DNA of 6,792 nt from Oscillospiraceae bacterium. Lineage in GTDB: Bacteria; Bacillota; Clostridia; Oscillospirales; Oscillospiraceae. The notes under the pieces were generated by a model, which saw nothing but the letters and a program-made list of their open reading frames with translations, was not told the DNA's origin and made no database searches. Each line of letters starts with the position of its first letter. Position 1 is the first letter of the stretch. The stretch spans positions 1 to 6,792 of the forward strand of contig JAQXJQ010000193.1 of assembly GCA_029009035.1 (NCBI GenBank), in the 5' to 3' direction. Of this stretch, positions 5,294-6,792 are shown piece by piece. A program made the translations under genes and the position numbers.

Positions 5294-6154
5294 ATGGATT
5301 GTGAACAATATACAGAGTGGATCAGCGCCGCGTTGGATGGCGAATGCACCGCCGAGGAGCGCCGGCTGCTGGAGGAGCATCTGGCCGTCTGCCCCCGGTG
5401 CGCACAGCTGTTTGACACTCTTTCCCGGCAGACAAATTGCCTGCGTTCTCTGGATTGCCGGGTGCCCGATGACCTGAAACAAAATATTATGGAAAACCTC
5501 CCCGCCCGCGAGAGCGCAAAGCGGGGCAAAGTCCTCTCCTGGAAGCGCTGGGTCCCCGCGGTGGCTGCCGCCTGCCTGGTGCTGGTGGCTGTGATGGTGC
5601 CCGGAGCCCGCAGCGGCAGCGAGCCCGCTGCCGTCAACTCCCTGACCGCGCCCTCCTCTCAGCCCTTTGCAGGCCCCCGCATGGAGACGGCCGCAGATGC
5701 CGCCGAGGGAACCGGTTCCGCCGCCCCGCAGGCGACCCTCACCGAGGCTCCCTGTGAACCGGAGGTCGCCGCCTGCGATCTGTCCAACCCCCTCTCCATC
5801 CGGGTGAGCTACGGTATGACCCCCGCCGCTCCCACCGCCCGGGCCATCGTCAGCACGGAAGAGCTGCAGGAGTTTCTCTCCCTCTTCTCCGGAGACGACC
5901 TTGCCTTCCTGCTCCAGCGCTATGATGAGGCTTTCTTCGCCGCCAACCAGCTGATGGCTGCCGTGGTGGAGGAGTCCAGCGGCTCCGTGCAGGTGGTACC
6001 GGAGTCCCTCACCGGGGATACGCTGACGCTGCGCCGCCTCGTCCCCGAGGTGGGTACCTGCGACATGGCCGCATGGCTCATTCTCGCCCAGACCGACTGC
6101 ATCTTCCCCGCCGGTCAGGAGCTGGCGCTTACCACGATCACTCAAAATGTCTGA
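5294..6154 (+). CDS. Membrane zinc anti-sigma factor with exported domain
   Basis: The 286-residue product begins with a zinc-containing anti-sigma (ZAS) domain: C3, then H29-x3-C33-x2-C36 in the segment EEHLAVCPRC, the usual zinc ligands. One membrane helix follows (~86-104), with positive charges before it, so the C-terminus should lie outside the cell. A low-complexity Ala/Ser/Pro/Thr linker (~105-165) leads to a folded-looking domain (~165-286) containing STEELQEFL, QRYDEAFFAANQL, EESSGSV and GTCDMAAW. I know similar C-terminal patterns in Clostridia proteins but cannot name the function. Four cysteines (154, 161, 256, 269) lie outside. I chose the ATG at 5294, 46 nt after the sigma stop, with a weak GGAAG (5281-5285); a GTG at 5285 is an alternative. 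The frame extends back into the sigma gene, but that part is not coding. Its inferred role is to bind the upstream ECF sigma until an envelope signal releases it. Confidence 0.87.
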   Translation: MDCEQYTEWISAALDGECTAEERRLLEEHLAVCPRCAQLFDTLSRQTNCLRSLDCRVPDDLKQNIMENLPARESAKRGKVLSWKRWVPAVAAACLVLVAVMVPGARSGSEPAAVNSLTAPSSQPFAGPRMETAADAAEGTGSAAPQATLTEAPCEPEVAACDLSNPLSIRVSYGMTPAAPTARAIVSTEELQEFLSLFSGDDLAFLLQRYDEAFFAANQLMAAVVEESSGSVQVVPESLTGDTLTLRRLVPEVGTCDMAAWLILAQTDCIFPAGQELALTTITQNV

Positions 6155-6192
6155 ACCCCCTGCCGTTTACGGCGGTGTTCGTAAGACAGTTG

Positions 6193-6229
6193 ATCCTCCC
6201 TATGATGATTGGTCATAGGGAGGATTTTT
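6193..6229 (+). terminator. Terminator after the sigma/anti-sigma genes
   Basis: A perfect 13-bp stem (6193-6205 with 6213-6225) with a 7-nt loop (TGATTGG) is followed by TTTTT (6225-6229). It lies 38 nt beyond the anti-sigma stop and should end the plus-strand transcript. Confidence 0.92.
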
Positions 6230-6258
6230 CCATTTCGCGATAGCGCGGCAGCGCCCCT

Positions 6259-6375
6259 GGCTCTCCCTCTGGGAGAGCTGTCGCCGCCGAAAGGCGGTGA
6301 CTGAGAGGGCATCGGTCCAGCTACCCTCTCCGTCAAAAATCGAAGATTTTTGACACCCCTCCCATAGGGAGAGGC
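6259..6375. repeat. MITE-like palindromic element
   Basis: The element ends in 24-bp imperfect inverted repeats (6259-6282 and 6352-6375) that match at 20 of 24 positions. Inside are five consecutive stems: GCTCTCCC/GGGAGAGC (6260-6278), a 9-bp stem with one G-T pair capped by GAAA (6280-6301), GAGAGGG/CCCTCTC (6303-6309 with 6324-6330), GTCAAAAATC/GATTTTTGAC (6332-6354) and CTCCC/GGGAG (6359-6371). A further GGCGGC/GCCGCC hairpin (6378-6392) borders it. There is no coding frame with a start signal, and I see no clear target-site duplication. The right half shares its architecture with 94-143. A non-autonomous, transposase-mobilised repeat is the best reading. The rest of the 6155-6525 gap holds only the two terminators. 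Confidence 0.65.
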
Positions 6376-6448
6376 AAGGCGGCTGCGCCGCCAAATTCCA
6401 TTTTATCGGCTGTTTCATCATATCATACGGCTTCCATATATACAAGAA

Positions 6449-6478
6449 CAGTCCCGGCAGACATTCCTGCCGGGACTG
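6449..6478 (-). terminator. Probable terminator of butyrate kinase gene
   Basis: A perfect 12-bp stem CAGTCCCGGCAG/CTGCCGGGACTG (6449-6460 with 6467-6478) lies 47 nt past the butyrate kinase stop on the minus strand. It is followed there by TTCTTGTATATA, a broken T-tract. On the plus strand the downstream sequence is less T-rich. Confidence 0.65.
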
Positions 6479-6525
6479 AAACTGTTTTATGAACGCCGCC
6501 CTTTGGCAGAGGGTTCATTTTATCT

Positions 6526-6792
6526 TCAGTCGCGGGGCATATCGGGGCTGATGTACTCCTTTGCCTTCTCCTCACCGCGGAGGACCCGCAGGCCGCCCAG
6601 GGCCAGAGAGCGCATCTCATCCTCGCCGGCGTAGACCACCACGGGGGCGATAAAGGACACCCGCTTCTCGATCTCGGCAGTGACGTACTTGGAGTAGGCG
6701 ATGCCGCCGGTGAGCACGATGGCGTCCACCTTGCCGCACACGCCGGGGGCGATCTTGCCGATGTTCTTGGCGATGTTGAGGATCATGGCGTC
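6526..6792 (-). CDS. buk: Butyrate kinase, C-terminal part (cut by window edge)
   Basis: Only the last 88 residues are present; the gene continues past the right edge, so its start is not visible (the family is about 355 residues). The segment VDAIVLTGGIAYSKYV carries the GGIA nucleotide-binding motif of the acetate/butyrate kinase family. It is followed by VVVYAGEDEMRSLALGGLRVLRGEE, the conserved C-terminus that separates butyrate kinases from acetate kinases. The enzyme converts butyryl-phosphate and ADP to butyrate and ATP, the last step of one butyrate fermentation route; its partner phosphotransbutyrylase is usually encoded just upstream, which would be outside the window. A related branched-chain-acid kinase activity cannot be excluded. 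The gene converges on the sigma/anti-sigma transcript. Confidence 0.88.
   Translation of the reverse strand, partial: DAMILNIAKNIGKIAPGVCGKVDAIVLTGGIAYSKYVTAEIEKRVSFIAPVVVYAGEDEMRSLALGGLRVLRGEEKAKEYISPDMPRD

Noticed and set aside
6142..6620. Small minus-strand frames in the 6155-6525 gap and opposite or overlapping the butyrate kinase end
   Set aside because: They read through terminators and the palindromic repeat; there is no start signal or family.

Overview
The window looks like chromosome of a high-G+C, spore-forming, butyrate-producing member of the Clostridia, most likely the gut Oscillospiraceae/Ruminococcaceae. This rests on a SpoIIE sporulation phosphatase, a butyrate kinase, a QueT transporter with a long structured leader of the kind known from that family, strong GGAGG ribosome-binding sites, and strongly GC-biased codons that leave long false frames opposite the real genes. 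The species assignment is inference.

Layout. 1-429 holds no convincing gene. It has a series of perfect hairpins and half of a dispersed repeat. 430-936 (minus) is queT, the substrate-binding membrane subunit of a queuosine-precursor transporter, with a hairpin terminator just after its stop. Its ~130-nt leader (937-1066) folds into a multi-helix structure whose first hairpin loop can pair with the queT Shine-Dalgarno; I read it as a probable preQ1 riboswitch, best matching class III. A near-consensus promoter lies directly upstream. 1230-3536 (minus) is spoIIE, which ends in a terminator at 1186-1222. A short divergent promoter region (3537-3675) separates it from a plus-strand cluster: dusB-type tRNA-dihydrouridine synthase (3676-4647, TTG start), an ECF sigma factor (4684-5247) and its probable membrane-bound zinc anti-sigma factor (5294-6154), closed by a strong terminator at 6193-6229. 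The 6155-6525 gap also contains a 117-bp MITE-like element with imperfect 24-bp terminal inverted repeats. The 3' end of a butyrate kinase gene (6526-6792, minus) runs off the right edge.

How the parts fit. The sigma and anti-sigma genes form a standard envelope-sensing pair and may be cotranscribed with dusB, since no terminator lies between them. queT and dusB both serve tRNA modification but are on different transcripts. No CRISPR array, transposase, tRNA or rRNA was seen. The strongest leads are the queT leader RNA, the repeat family present at both ends of the window, and the uncharacterised exported domain of the anti-sigma factor.
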